A DNA stretch of 64,000 nt from Aulostomus chinensis. Taxonomy: Eukaryota; Chordata; Actinopteri; Syngnathiformes; Aulostomidae. The stretch lies in NCBI GenBank assembly GCA_037954235.1, contig JBBMOA010000020.1, positions 14,165,677 to 14,229,676 of the forward strand, written 5' to 3'. This document shows, piece by piece, positions 39,137 to 49,698 of this stretch. How positions within the stretch are numbered: position 1 is the stretch's first letter; each line of letters opens with the position of its first letter. The translations under genes were made by a program, and so were the position numbers. Below the pieces are notes generated by a model. It worked only from the letters and a program-made list of their open reading frames with translations, searched no databases and was not told where the DNA came from.

Positions 39137-39791
39137 GTAAGATTATCTGACATTTGCTCTTCATGTGATTTCCTGAGGTACTTTTATTTTTTGAATTATA
39201 ATAACAGAACCATTTAGGGACTGGTGGAAATTTGATGACTAATTACTGCTGTACTGCGGGATTTATGGTTTATTTGAATGAAAACATTCATATTTTTTGA
39301 TCATACAATGTGCCAGTTCACAAGAAAACAATCGGTATGGTATGAGGAAGCTGATTCCCTGGGATAGCTTGGACTGCAAATCTATATGTAAATGTGCAGG
39401 AAAAAAGGGTTAAAATATATTACATTACATTGAAATGACAAATAATTTTACTGGGAATTTTGTAGTTTAGTTGCATAACACTGATCTTTTAGTGTTTAGA
39501 AGAACAAAACGTCTATTTTTAAAGCAATGCTGCATCTTCCTTGTTCCTGGTTGAAATGAAGACATTCCATTGGGCTCGCGGCATTGTTCACACCAGAAGC
39601 TACTGACCTGTCACTGCTATTGTATTTGTGTTTTGTGTTTTTTTAAAGCTCTGCCACATGAAATGTCATGTTTTCCATGTCTCTAGTTTTAGTAATACAT
39701 GTTGTTATTAGGGTTCCGCCATCTGAACACGGAGGACAATCTTACAGGATAGCAGTGAGAGCACTAACTTGGATCTTGTGTCTCAGGAAGA

Positions 39792-40697
39792 ATGCGGGAC
39801 ATGCTTGAGAGGCTGCAGACCATTACAGAGGAGCAGGAGGACGACGACGCATCAGAGACATACGGACATGAATATGGCAAAAACAAGATGGATGTGTGTC
39901 AAGAGGCGGTGGTGTTTGAGAAGTCCTCGGACATTGATATCATCCTGAGGGAAGCCCACGCCATACGCAAGGAGATCTCCATGTTCTGCTTACAGGTGGA
40001 ACACCTGAGCAGCCAAAATGAGCGTTACGGAACCTCTGTACGCCGCCTCACCTTGCTGAAAAAGGATTCTGACTGGATTGCCAGAGGGATCCAGCAAAAA
40101 GGGGAGGCTCTGTACACTCGCATCAAGGCTTTGGGTGAAGAGAGCAAAAGGCTGGAGGAAAAGGAGGGTCCCAGTTCTGCTGTTAGCCGCATAGCTCGTG
40201 TTCAGTATGACACGCTGACCTGTGCCTTCCATGCTGCCATTAGCGACTACAACCAGGCAGAGGAGATGCAGAGGCAGATGTGTCGGGGGCGAATCAAGAG
40301 GCAGGCTTCTATTATGGGTACAGAAATCTCTGATGAGCAGCTTGACGTGCTGGTACACAAAGGTGGTGAGGGTTGGAATGAGCTGTCCCAGAGCCTGCAG
40401 ACCCGAGGGGCTTGCTCTTCCCGCTGGGCCCTGTGCGAGATCCGAGGGAGACACAAGGAGCTGGTGGACCTGGAGGCCAGACTAAAAGAGGTTCATGATC
40501 TGTTCCTACAAATGGCCATGCTGGTGGAGGAGCAGGGATCCATGCTCAATAACATAGAGGCAAGTGTGTGCAAAACTGAGGAATATTGTGAAAATATCAA
40601 CATTCATATCAAGAAGGCTGTGCAATACAAGAGAAAACATCCTTTCCTGCAATGTTGCCCTTGTTTACCTTGTTGGAGATACAACCAAATAGCTTAG
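39792..40697 (+). CDS. stx11: Syntaxin-11, downstream tandem copy (301 aa)
   Basis: A second Qa-SNARE of the syntaxin-11 type, single coding exon. It opens MRDML, has the EAVVF segment shared with its neighbour (about 38-42), Habc helices to about 170, and a SNARE segment about 212-275 with zero-layer Q248 in MLVEEQG. The end KKAVQYKRKHP resembles the human STX11 C-terminus more closely than the upstream copy does, while the upstream copy is closer in the middle region. The cysteine cluster (C288, C289, C291, C294) is the likely palmitoylation anchor. It is followed by a seven-residue tail WRYNQIA, whereas STX11 proteins usually end at or near the cysteines. The two copies are clearly homologous but strongly diverged, so the duplication is old. 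Both frames are intact. Confidence 0.93.
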   Translation: MRDMLERLQTITEEQEDDDASETYGHEYGKNKMDVCQEAVVFEKSSDIDIILREAHAIRKEISMFCLQVEHLSSQNERYGTSVRRLTLLKKDSDWIARGIQQKGEALYTRIKALGEESKRLEEKEGPSSAVSRIARVQYDTLTCAFHAAISDYNQAEEMQRQMCRGRIKRQASIMGTEISDEQLDVLVHKGGEGWNELSQSLQTRGACSSRWALCEIRGRHKELVDLEARLKEVHDLFLQMAMLVEEQGSMLNNIEASVCKTEEYCENINIHIKKAVQYKRKHPFLQCCPCLPCWRYNQIA

Positions 40698-40924
40698 GAC
40701 TTGTCTGATGCTCTAAAAATGTATTTTATATACAGTAAATAATTGAGACGTTATGCTTGTTTAATCAAAGAACAGGGAAAATATCTACACATTAAAATGT
40801 TTAGTGTCATAATTAAAACGTTGCAGTGATTGTGGGTTAAATGTTAAATTGTAAATAATTTTTAAAAAATGCAGTTACTTTATGTTGAATGAGTTTACTT
40901 TTTAAGTATTTCATTGTCACTCAA

Positions 40925-40930
40925 AATAAA
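40925..40930 (+). terminator. Polyadenylation signal AATAAA of second stx11
   Basis: It lies 228 bp after the stop codon. A second AATAAA at 41127-41132 is an alternative. Confidence 0.55.
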
Positions 40931-42561
40931 TGTTCCAGGAAACAACATATTAGTTACTGAAAAATATTCAGTTCTGTGTGGTGTGTCCATTCCATAATTG
41001 GATAATTAGGAAGTGGCTTTTTGCAAATTCCAAAGATGTTGCCTCTTAACTTCTCAACCCTTCCTTTTAAATTCACAATTTTTTTTTTTTTTACATTTTT
41101 GTTTAAAGGATTGAAGTTGAAATGATAATAAAACTCAAAACTACTTTTCTGTTATTCTTTTCTCTAAGAGTTTCTGATAAGGACGGATACTGCGATTACG
41201 TGACATAGCAATACGTTCTAGGATTACCTTTTTATTAAAAGCTACTACTGCTGCAACCCTTGTGTACACATACGATCGAAGAAGATACCAATATCCAGTT
41301 CTCAGTTCTTCACGTGTCTATAACTGAAAGGATATAACATTTTTAAAAATATCGAACATACACAAGAAAATCCAACATGGATATTAATGCACACATTGGT
41401 TGCAACAGGATAGTAAAACCAAGGTGGTGTCATGGTGAGGTCATTGTGTTTAAAATAGACCAAAATAGAAACTATAATTGAAAATTGACATTGTCATTAA
41501 GTATGCCCTGATAGTTTAAACTAACGACTGGTAAAAAAAAAAAAAAAAAAAAAAAGTTATTATAATGGGCAGGACAAGTTCATTTGTGCTAATTAAACAC
41601 TATTTAAATTGTCCTATAATCACTCCAGTGTGACAAATACTGGTCTGCCGTGTTTTATTGCAAGTGCCGACTGGCAAAAGAAATGAAACCTCATTACCTA
41701 CTAAAGAATGAGGAAGGCAATCCGTTGAGAATATCACTCATCTTGGAACATAACGAGTCAGACATGCTATTAATACGTGTTAAACTGGGGAGTTACGACA
41801 TTTGATCCAATAACAGAGCTAATTGCGGAGTTTAAAATAATTAGTATTGAACAAAATTCTCCAAAGGGTATTCAGGGATACGTTTGACTCACGTCCTCAG
41901 ACCCGACGAAAAATAGCCTCCACGGATACTGGTTTCCCTTCGAGTTGCAAGTTCCCTACATCCTTATGAGGTAAGTTCTCATTCACGACTTCTTGAATGA
42001 CCAAGATTAATGTTTTTGTTCTCGTTATTTTTGTTTGCTTTGCTTGCTGAATATTCAATTGTGGCTAGCTAAAATTGCAGTAATTACTATCTTGTACCGA
42101 GGTTCAATCCACTTAGCACATGCTTACGTTATTAGCTGCATGATCGTGTTCACCCTTCCCATCTAAAGTGGAACGATGCATCGTTTTTTTTAAAGCTTAA
42201 TTTACCTTAATCAAATATGTCAAAAGTCACTGTGTGGGTTCTATAACACTTCATGGGTCAATTGGTAGCTGTCTCGACCTCCGCTTGTGGTTCTGAGCTG
42301 AATCGGGAAAATGCAACTTTCAGTCATTAAGTCTCGCGGGATTTTCAGGTCTCGCGAAATATCGAACTGCTTTACGGCACTAGACACACATGTCCCCAGC
42401 AAGGCATCGGCACCTCTAGTGCAAAAACGGCGTGGCTATGGAGTCATTACTCGAACATTCATCATGAAGCAAATGCCGCGAACACCGATGTCGAAGGAAC
42501 AGAGAAAGAGGAAACAGCAGTGAACGACAAAGACGGGAGTGAACATTTAGACGGGCTTTTC

Positions 42562-42800
42562 ACCAGTGGCGGGTTGCCAGTCCATCGAAGGACAACTCAT
42601 ATAGATCAACAACCATTCACTTTCATTGCCACACCTACAGTTATTTCAAAGTATCATTAACGTTTTCCTCTCTTACATGTCTTTAAACTTCAAATACCGG
42701 AGAAAACGCTACACAGAAAGATTCCGTGCTTGGGGCGGGGCTCGATCTCGCATCCCTCTTACTGTGAGGCGATAGCGCTGACTGCTGCACCACAGGTATC
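42562..42800 (-). mobile_element. Degraded tRNA-derived SINE, same family as the copies at 48.3 and 58.9 kb
   Basis: Read on the minus strand it gives, in order, the TGGTGCAG head with CGCCTCACAG, a GCGAGATCGAGCCCCGCC box region, the GTAGGTGTG segment, GTGAATGGTTG, and GATGGACTGGCAACC. This is the same order of blocks as in the intact plus-strand copies. The tail is missing and no target-site duplication is evident, so it is an older, damaged insertion. Confidence 0.75.
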
Positions 42801-43979
42801 ATGCGTAATTAAGAGAATATCCTTAGTGTGGGACAAAAATGTTCATTAAAGACTTCCTTGTAAACATTATAGAATTACTTATCCATTGGGGATTTATCTT
42901 TTGGCGTGGTGTCTAAAGTTACTGCAATGTCGACGGGGCCACGCTGACTGACGAGACCAGGTAACAATTGCATTCATATCAAAAAGGTTGCGGATCCCTG
43001 TAATAAACTTATGTAACTATGACGTTGCAAGCCTCCTTTATAAACGAATATATTAAAACATGGATTACTGTACATAGTGGAGCAGATAAATAATTTAATT
43101 GGTGCAACTCAAATTGTTTATGGTTTTGTTATGTTGGCCAATAACACCCTGACACTAATCTGCAACTATGCTATAACATTGCACTGTCAACTTTATAAAA
43201 AGAATCCAACATAATTTACAGGTGTATGTTGTTTTTTTTTAACACCAAACAAATATGCACCTCTGTGTATGATCACCCTCCTCAGACACGGCTCCAAGCT
43301 TTTAAAACTTTTTTTTTTTAACTTTATTTAACCAGATAAACAAATGCACATGGCGAGCGGAGAGGATGGGTGGGGGGAGCATTATGTCTGTGGGAGCATG
43401 TCTATGTGACGGAGGATCGCCAATGAGTTTTTACGACAGTGTTGTGCAACATGTACTCCGAGGCTGTAGGGGGAACTCTGTGGAGAAAAACGCGAGCAAA
43501 AACAGAGAAAATAGCGAAGAAATGGCCGACCTCGTACACTTCCACTTGAAGGGTGTGGCCTTGTGGGTAACGTGCGTGTGTGTGTGTCGTTGCTCCACGT
43601 TCGTAGTTAAATAGAATGAACACTAGCGTGGCATTAAGTAACCATGTAAAGAAATGATTTTAATAAGCTTCGCCTATAAGCCTGTGAAATACACCCACGG
43701 CTATTCGTCGTTGCTGCGTTGTGTTTCTATCGAAGGAGCGCAACATTAGCAAGTTCACACAAGTCTGTCGCTCGACAAATTGAAGTAAGCCTGGCTGTTA
43801 GCTGCTAACGCCGCGTTAGCATCGCAGTTGAAGGCATGGGCCAGTGCCCACACTGAGGGAGCGTTAATCACAGTTGAGGCAAGGGTGAAGCTTTATTATC
43901 TTGAAAAAATTAAACGCTTGAATGCAATTCACAGAATGCTGGATATTTTTGTAAGAATTATGGCAGCTGTATTATGTAC

Positions 43980-44062
43980 ACCAGGATGGCCGAGTGGTTA
44001 AGGCGTTGGACTTAAGATCCAATGGACATATGTCCGCGTGGGTTCGAACCCCACTCCTGGTA
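43980..44062 (+). tRNA. tRNA-Leu (anticodon UAA)
   Basis: This is an 83-nt, intronless tRNA with a seven-base-pair acceptor stem (ACCAGGA with TCCTGGT) and discriminator A. Anticodon TAA is at 44013-44015 in loop CTTAAGA. The long variable arm GGACATATGTCC is typical of leucine tRNAs. The A box is GGCCGAGTGG and the B box GGTTCGAACCC. A T4 pol III terminator follows at 44069-44072. The sequence appears identical to the common vertebrate tRNA-Leu(UAA), so it is very likely functional. CCA is not encoded, as expected in eukaryotes. Confidence 0.98.
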
Positions 44063-44068
44063 GAAACA

Positions 44069-44072
44069 TTTT
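44069..44072 (+). terminator. RNA polymerase III terminator of tRNA-Leu
   Basis: A TTTT run seven bases after the tRNA 3' end. Confidence 0.7.
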
Positions 44073-46439
44073 GCAGATTGACGATTGTTAAAAAGCTTGA
44101 CACAATGCAAGTATCATGACTATTACATGCACATGATTACCGCGGATGCAACATAGACTGTGGTGAACTAGCTATCCACCCACATAATGTAAAGGTGTGA
44201 GGAGAGTTAAACAAAAATAAATCAATAATAACTCTCTATAAATCCCCTAATTTTTGTAAAACATTGCTTGAAAAAGTGTAGTTTTTTGGGGGGTAGCCAG
44301 CTGAGTGGTCATTCACAGTGGGCAGGTTAAACTCTCACAGGCTAATTAGGAAAAATGATGGAAAATATTTCAACCCTGTCTGTAAGAATAGTGGGGCACA
44401 ATTAGAAATGCAAATTTGTATTGATACTTTAATCGAGGATGATGCACTTATCCCAGTGACTGTTCACCTGACTGACATCAAATTTGTCATTGGTCGTACT
44501 GGTGAATCAAGGAGGTGTAGTGCCAAGTTTGGAGTCTGGGGTCTGAAAGGGCTCTGGTGGGGGGTTCATACAACCTAGCCCACAAGACGGGCACTGCACT
44601 AGTCAGTATATATGTGTTGAATTCGTTCATATGGTGTTGGTGTCAATTATGATTTCAAGCAATTGTGGAGAAAAGCTTTTGATTTACTATTTACTGTATT
44701 TAGTAAAGTTTCCACAGGTGTGTGTGTGTTGTCATTTTGTTTTTTTTTCTTAGGAGTAGTTACATCATCAGGACAGAAGAGGGCACTCTATGTCTTTGGC
44801 GTTAACTGGGGGGGGGGGGAGACCAGCATGGGCCCTTTTCGGCTTTTTACTCGTTAACCCGTGTAAGTTCACTTCAAGAATGATGCTTTGGACTCATGCC
44901 ATACGCTCATCTACATCTGCCCCATGATAGCCTCACAGACAATAACATGGAAACATACTGAAGTGTTCACAAACACATAAAAATGTTAAGTCTCTCAATT
45001 TTTCCCTGTACTTGTGGCCATTTCCCAGTTATGTGAATAGACTGAAGTGTGTGTGTGTCTGTGTGTGTGTCTGTGTAAATGATAGTGAACGTACAGGTGA
45101 GAATTCTGGCCGGCCCCCAAACTTGCTGTCTTCACGTCGCCATAGACGTGTAACCTGAGAGGCATTCCAGGTCAAACAGAGCTCCAACATGAAATCGAGC
45201 TTCTTCTCTGAGCTGTGTGAGGAAGCGTCCACAAAAGATGCTTGACAACTGAGAAGGGGGGGGGGGGGGGGGGGCTAACAATGTGGGATCAACATCTCTG
45301 CATCCCCAAAGCCGCACACACTCCCTCTTAGGAACCTTCATCTATTATTCAGTCCTCTCTGGTACTGGAAAAGTTGTTGCTTTTGCAGGTCAGCACATGT
45401 AATCAAGTATTACCTGGTGGTGCAGGAAGTATGTAAAAGTTATAATGCTTGCTCTTCTCTTGTTATTTATTGTCATTTTTATGAATTATTTTGAATGTTT
45501 ACATTCACGTTATTAATGTTGAAACTTGATGCTGATGCTTGATGCAATCGTGCAAGTCTCTTTTGGCTTTATTTCGTACTACATTAATGAAATTTATTTA
45601 TATCAAGGTAAATATGTATCCTGCGTAGTACCAGATTAGTATTATTTTTTGTAGAGCTCTTGGAAGATACTGTTATTAAAGATAATGGTGTTTTTTTAAA
45701 AATATAAGAACATGCGTAAACATGTGTGATAACACCATATGTAATCAAGCACCAGTAACTGTGTTGCTCTCTGAGGTTCTTTCAACACCAAAGGCAAAGC
45801 ACATTTTTTGCAATTAAAGTAAGTAAATATGAATTTGTGTTTTGCTGGGACTTGTGTGGGTCATTTGAGACATTTTATTTGCAGTTTAAGTGACATTAAC
45901 ACCCCCCCCCCTCAAAAAAAAAGAGACAGAATACTTCATAAACTAATTAATAGAGGGATTTGAATGACAGCGCTGTTGTTCATCTACGGTTGAAGATAAC
46001 TAAGTTTTAAATAATCAAATTGTACCCTCATCTAAGACCACCAGTTAACCCTGATAAGCTTTTGTTGTTACACTGTAGCCAATGTGCGTTTTTCCCAATT
46101 TATTATTTCTGTTGTATGATGACTTTAGGGAAATAAAATTAATAGTTGAATTCACTGAGAAAATTAACATTCCAACAGGGATGTTATTAACAAAATAGTT
46201 TTAAAAAAGTCTCTACCTTGACCAAGAAAATGAATGAGACTCTTCGTTTGACTTAAAAACACAGTACTGATGTAATGAAGTACTTTAACACTTTGGTATT
46301 TGTCCCCCTTTTTTTTTCTTCAGATTGCCACCGTGAAACGTTTTCATTTCACGAGACTCGGTACTAGAAGTTAACCAGGACGGTAGCAGGACGTTTGGGC
46401 TGCAAGTTTCTGTCAAATCTTTGTTCCGAGAGGGAATCA

Positions 46440-46620
46440 CTGGTTTGGTTACGTCACGTGACGCCCACCGCGCCATGTTACCATCGTGGCGTCGGGAAAA
46501 CTTTAGCAGCCCGAGGGAGACGCTCGAGACAGGCGTCAAGTTAATGAGCACGAACTTGCTGCTTCCTTTGTAGGCTTTCAAAATAAGACGTGACGATTGC
46601 CCATTCAAACGTCGATTGTG
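46440..46620. promoter_or_regulatory. Promoter-like CpG-rich patch with GTCACGTGAC and a YY1-type CGCCATGTT
   Basis: The perfect palindrome GTCACGTGAC (E-box/CLEAR-type) is at 46453-46462, and CGCCATGTT is at 46471-46479. CpG density is well above the flanks. It could be a utrophin promoter or that of an untranslated RNA. No TATA box or transcript evidence is visible. Confidence 0.4.
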
Positions 46621-47439
46621 ATGACGAAAGCAGAATAAAAGTTTTTTTTTTCTTTGTTAATTTCTCTCTCCCCGTTTGTACTCGCTGTGTTTAGTTAAGA
46701 GTTGTGTTTTATCCTGTCACATTTTAAATCTTGATATTATCACATGTTTTTTAAGTTGTTGTTCCGTATGGGCTCCAAATGTCCTGGCCAGGGCTAAAAT
46801 GCATCTCTCAATAGGACTGCTTTGTCTTAAATAATTTAAAAAAAGACGAAAAAAATAATAAAATAGAACTAATTAATACATTGTATGTTATGCAAAGTGT
46901 AAACAAAAATCTAAGCTACAAGTGACATCATAGAAAATGTGAATGAAAGTAGATCTTTGAATAATTACAATTAGTTCACTCAATTGAACTATTCACAGCA
47001 GTGATTAGTTCTTTCACAATTATGTACACGATTTAAAGAGTTGGCGTGCCGATGCTATTTTATTTTGAAGATCTTATTACACCCTTTTGTTAGCCGCACT
47101 GCGGCCACCTTGACGTCGGTGCAACCAGAAGGGAGAAATAGTCAAGTAAGCAGCAGGAACAAAGTTGAAGAGCCGGAGTTATACTGCTTTATTCATATCG
47201 TGTATTTCGTACAATGTAATAACAACTTCTCCGCTTCCCGCCGTGTCTTTTCCACGTCTCGAAACTTGGACTTTGCTGCAGAAAAAGGCGTCTCTTGACG
47301 CGTTTTGTTTTTTGCTACATTGTTGAGACTTGATGCGCTGTAGGGACGACTCTCATTTAAGTTACATTATGAAGGGAAGCTTCTTCGTACACCAGCAGAG
47401 GATGCCTTAAACTTAATGGTTTGGGATACTTTCTTTTTT

Positions 47440-47530
47440 TTTTTTTAAATACGTGAGAGTTTATGTGGTTAAACGTCACGTCTTGGAGTTGTTTTGAGGG
47501 ACTCCTGACTCCCTGGGGGTGACAGCAGAG
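47440..47530 (+). other. Candidate non-coding first exon of utrophin (start approximate)
   Basis: A good donor AG|GTGAGT is at 47530/47531, 2 kb upstream of the exon carrying the start codon. Mammalian utrophin-A has an untranslated first exon before the ATG exon. This is the nearest clear donor, but it is not proof, and other donors lie further upstream. Confidence 0.3.
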
Positions 47531-48322
47531 GTGAGTTTGGGTTCCTTAAATGATTTTTTGATTAGTGTCAACCGAGCTCAGCATATAGGGAAGTTGTATG
47601 GGAGGTGAAAAGTGACCAACTGCTTTGTCTTTTATTCTGCTGTTATAATGTCATGACAAGTCAAAAAGTCCCAAATACTTCAGTCAAACCACCGAGATAA
47701 AACATAAAAGCCTAACTATGGATTTGTTTGTTTTTGTTTGAAAACTCTTTTCATGTTATCATGTTAGAAGGGATTTACTCAAATCAGGAAAGTGATAATC
47801 TCATCAGATTAACGCAGCATATGAACCCTTGGAATGACTTGTTCACGTTACACTGTAAATTTTCAGTGCTATTCTTGCTGGAATTTGCTAATTAACTGAT
47901 TGATTGAAAACATTTGTTTATAAGAGAAAGTCTGTGACATTCAAAGGAACTGAGATTGTGAAGCAGCACGCTGTAGGCGTCAAATTGAAGGAAAAAGACA
48001 ACATGAAGTGTTCCGATAAGAACTGGATTATTCCAAAAGGTGATGATTTTAAAACAAATAGACCAATTATTGGCCAGGTTTTTTTGTTTTTTTTTTACAA
48101 TTATTTACATTGATTTAACTATTTATTATGATTAACAGCCGCAAATGAACTGCTGCACTAACTGGATGCCCCCCAAAATACCTCAAAAATACTCTATTTT
48201 GGCTGCTGCCTGCTCAGTCTGCTTGTAATAATACTTCAAATTGAAAACCTCTGTTTTAGTGTAAGATAGGCTTTAAAGCATATCAACAAAGATATAAATT
48301 TACAGCCAATGCATGTCGGTTA

Positions 48323-48694
48323 GGCGGCCTGGTGGTGCAGTGGTCAGCACTGTTGCTTCACAGCAAGAAGGTTCAGGGTTCGAGTCCCAGCTCCAGCTCA
48401 GGGTCTTTCTGTGTGGAGTCTCCATGTTCTCCCTGTTCCTGTGTGGGTTCTCTCTGGTACTCCAGCTTCCTCCCACAGTCCAAAGACATCAAGAGGGGAC
48501 GAGGCTGATTGATACTCTAAATTGACCGTAGGTGTGACTGTGAGTGTGAATGGTTGTCTGTCTCTATGTGTTGGTCCTGTGATGGACTGGTGACCTGTCC
48601 AGGGTGAACCCCGCCTCTCGCCCAAAGGATGCTGGGATAGACTCCAGCCCCCCATGACCCTTATCAGGATAAGTGGAAGAAAATGGATGGATGG
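48323..48694 (+). mobile_element. tRNA-derived SINE-like retroposon with target-site duplication
   Basis: The head has an A-box-like TGGTGCAGTGG and a perfect B box GGTTCGAGTCC. The body holds the widespread fish blocks TGTTCTCCCTG, CTTCCTCCCACAGTCCAAAGACAT, TAAATTGACCGTAGGTGTG and GATGGACTGGTGACCTGTCC, and the tail is AAAATGGATGG. Flanks ATGCATGTCGGT (48309-48320) and ATGCATGTCAGT (48695-48706) form an 11/12 target-site duplication. It lies upstream of the utrophin start exon. Confidence 0.9.
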
Positions 48695-49534
48695 ATGCAT
48701 GTCAGTCATTGGTCTACTTGCTTACCTGCTTTGAAAATTAGATTGATGGCGGTTTAGAGCCTGCATGTAGGTTCCAAAATGTGAGATTTTTGTATGATTC
48801 ACTTCATTTTCACTTCGGTAAACCATTCAGGATGGGACATAGCGGAGGGGACCGTTCTCATGGGGGTAGAGATACTTAGTATAAGGGAAATCTCCAGTCC
48901 TGGTAGGGGTCAAACATTCAGACCTGCCACATTTACCCTGGTTTTTCCTTTAATTTGTCACCCGTCTGTTGATAAAGCTGCCCCATCTCTTACGGTTGTT
49001 ATTTTTGGGTCTTGCGTCATCCCTCACATGAAGTGTAACTCAACCAAGTAAGGACTGCAAATCAACTCCTTTCATGGTAAAACCGGAGCTGTTTTCAGAC
49101 TCCACATGGCCGAGTTAATTAAAGACCACTCTGAATCTGGCGTGCAACCCTCAGTAAAGTCTCTACAAGCTGAAACGCATCAAACTAATTTGTCTGGAGT
49201 TGATCTGTGCGGAATCTTGTGGATACTTTTTTTTTTTGGACCATTTGTTCAGATTAGTCATCTAACAACACCTCATCTATGCTCCAGAGGAAACTCCCTG
49301 TCATTGCATCCTTCCTCATGACATCAGGGTGAGCTGCTGCTTTTTTGAGGGGGGGGGCATTGTTGACATTCTGAACCTGAATAACTAGTAGTAACTAATG
49401 AAATGTTTCGATGGTTGCTGCTTTCCACGCACTCTTTGCTGAATCCCATGTCAGGATCTGTCGACAGGAAGTTTATTAGCAAATATTGAGAGATATGGCC
49501 GAAAGTATGAATGAAGTTTTCTTCTCGTTGACAG

Positions 49535-49625
49535 GTGCAGATCGAGGGCTGTTGCACTGTGTGTCAGGAGGTCTGGACTGGGTCACACCGTTTCACCTTG
49601 TAAAGCAGTGGATTGATCCGTTACC
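49535..49625 (+). other. utrn: 5' UTR part of the utrophin start exon
   Basis: A pyrimidine tract and TTGACAG acceptor (49531-49534) precede this stretch. It leads to a favourable start context, TTACCATGG. The acceptor implies at least one upstream non-coding exon. Confidence 0.6.
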
Positions 49626-49698
49626 ATGGCGGCACGTGGTGACTTAGCAGAGGGAGGAACCAATGAAGAGTTCAATGACATCATCAAATGGAGATCTG
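49626..49698 (+). CDS. utrn: Utrophin, first coding exon (A-type N-terminus), partial gene
   Basis: Utrophin is the dystrophin paralogue that links F-actin to beta-dystroglycan at the membrane and neuromuscular junction. The exon encodes 24 residues, MAARGDLAEGGTNEEFNDII then KWRS, plus one base, and ends at a GTATGT donor. The NEFxDIIKxRS block is the characteristic N-terminus of utrophin-A before the first calponin-homology domain. The phase-1 donor matches the split Asp codon at this junction in the family. Conserved synteny with STX11 (neighbours in human 6q24) supports the call. The next exon (DVQKKTFTKW-type actin-binding start) is not in the window, so the following intron exceeds 14 kb, as in mammals where the introns here are very large. 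Confidence 0.88.

Larger units (their letters stand above)
37361..39791 (+). other. 3' UTR of first stx11, spacer, and 5' region of second stx11
   Basis: The first gene's 3' UTR probably ends after AATAAA at 38013-38018. C18 followed by A8 lies at 38213-38238, and a (TA)n/GATA tract at 38370-38460. The second gene's promoter and non-coding exon follow. Confidence 0.6.
40698..43979. other. Intergenic region between stx11 and tRNA-Leu
   Basis: It holds the second stx11 3' UTR, an A23 run (41533-41555), an orphan consensus donor GTAAGT at 41971, and a degraded minus-strand SINE (42562-42800). The moderately CpG-rich stretch at about 43360-43870 has open frames without conservation. No coding gene is supported. 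Confidence 0.6.
44073..48308. other. Region upstream of utrophin
   Basis: No coding gene is recognised. It contains G19 at 45256-45274, a CACGTG/YY1-like CpG-rich patch at about 46440-46620, and a possible non-coding utrophin first exon ending at 47530. Small frames such as 46285-46608 (minus) overlap the CpG-rich patch and have no family match. Confidence 0.55.

Noticed and set aside
38761..39153. 130-codon minus-strand open frame
   Set aside because: It is antisense to the promoter and non-coding exon of the second stx11 gene, with no family resemblance.
39990..40454. 154-codon minus-strand open frame
   Set aside because: A shadow of the second stx11 coding exon.
42311..42523. 70-codon plus-strand frame ending in a Lys/Arg-rich tail
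   Set aside because: It has no recognisable family, no promoter and no splice context, and sits just before a decayed SINE.
46285..46608. 107-codon minus-strand frame
   Set aside because: It coincides with a CpG-rich promoter-like patch, and the protein resembles nothing known.
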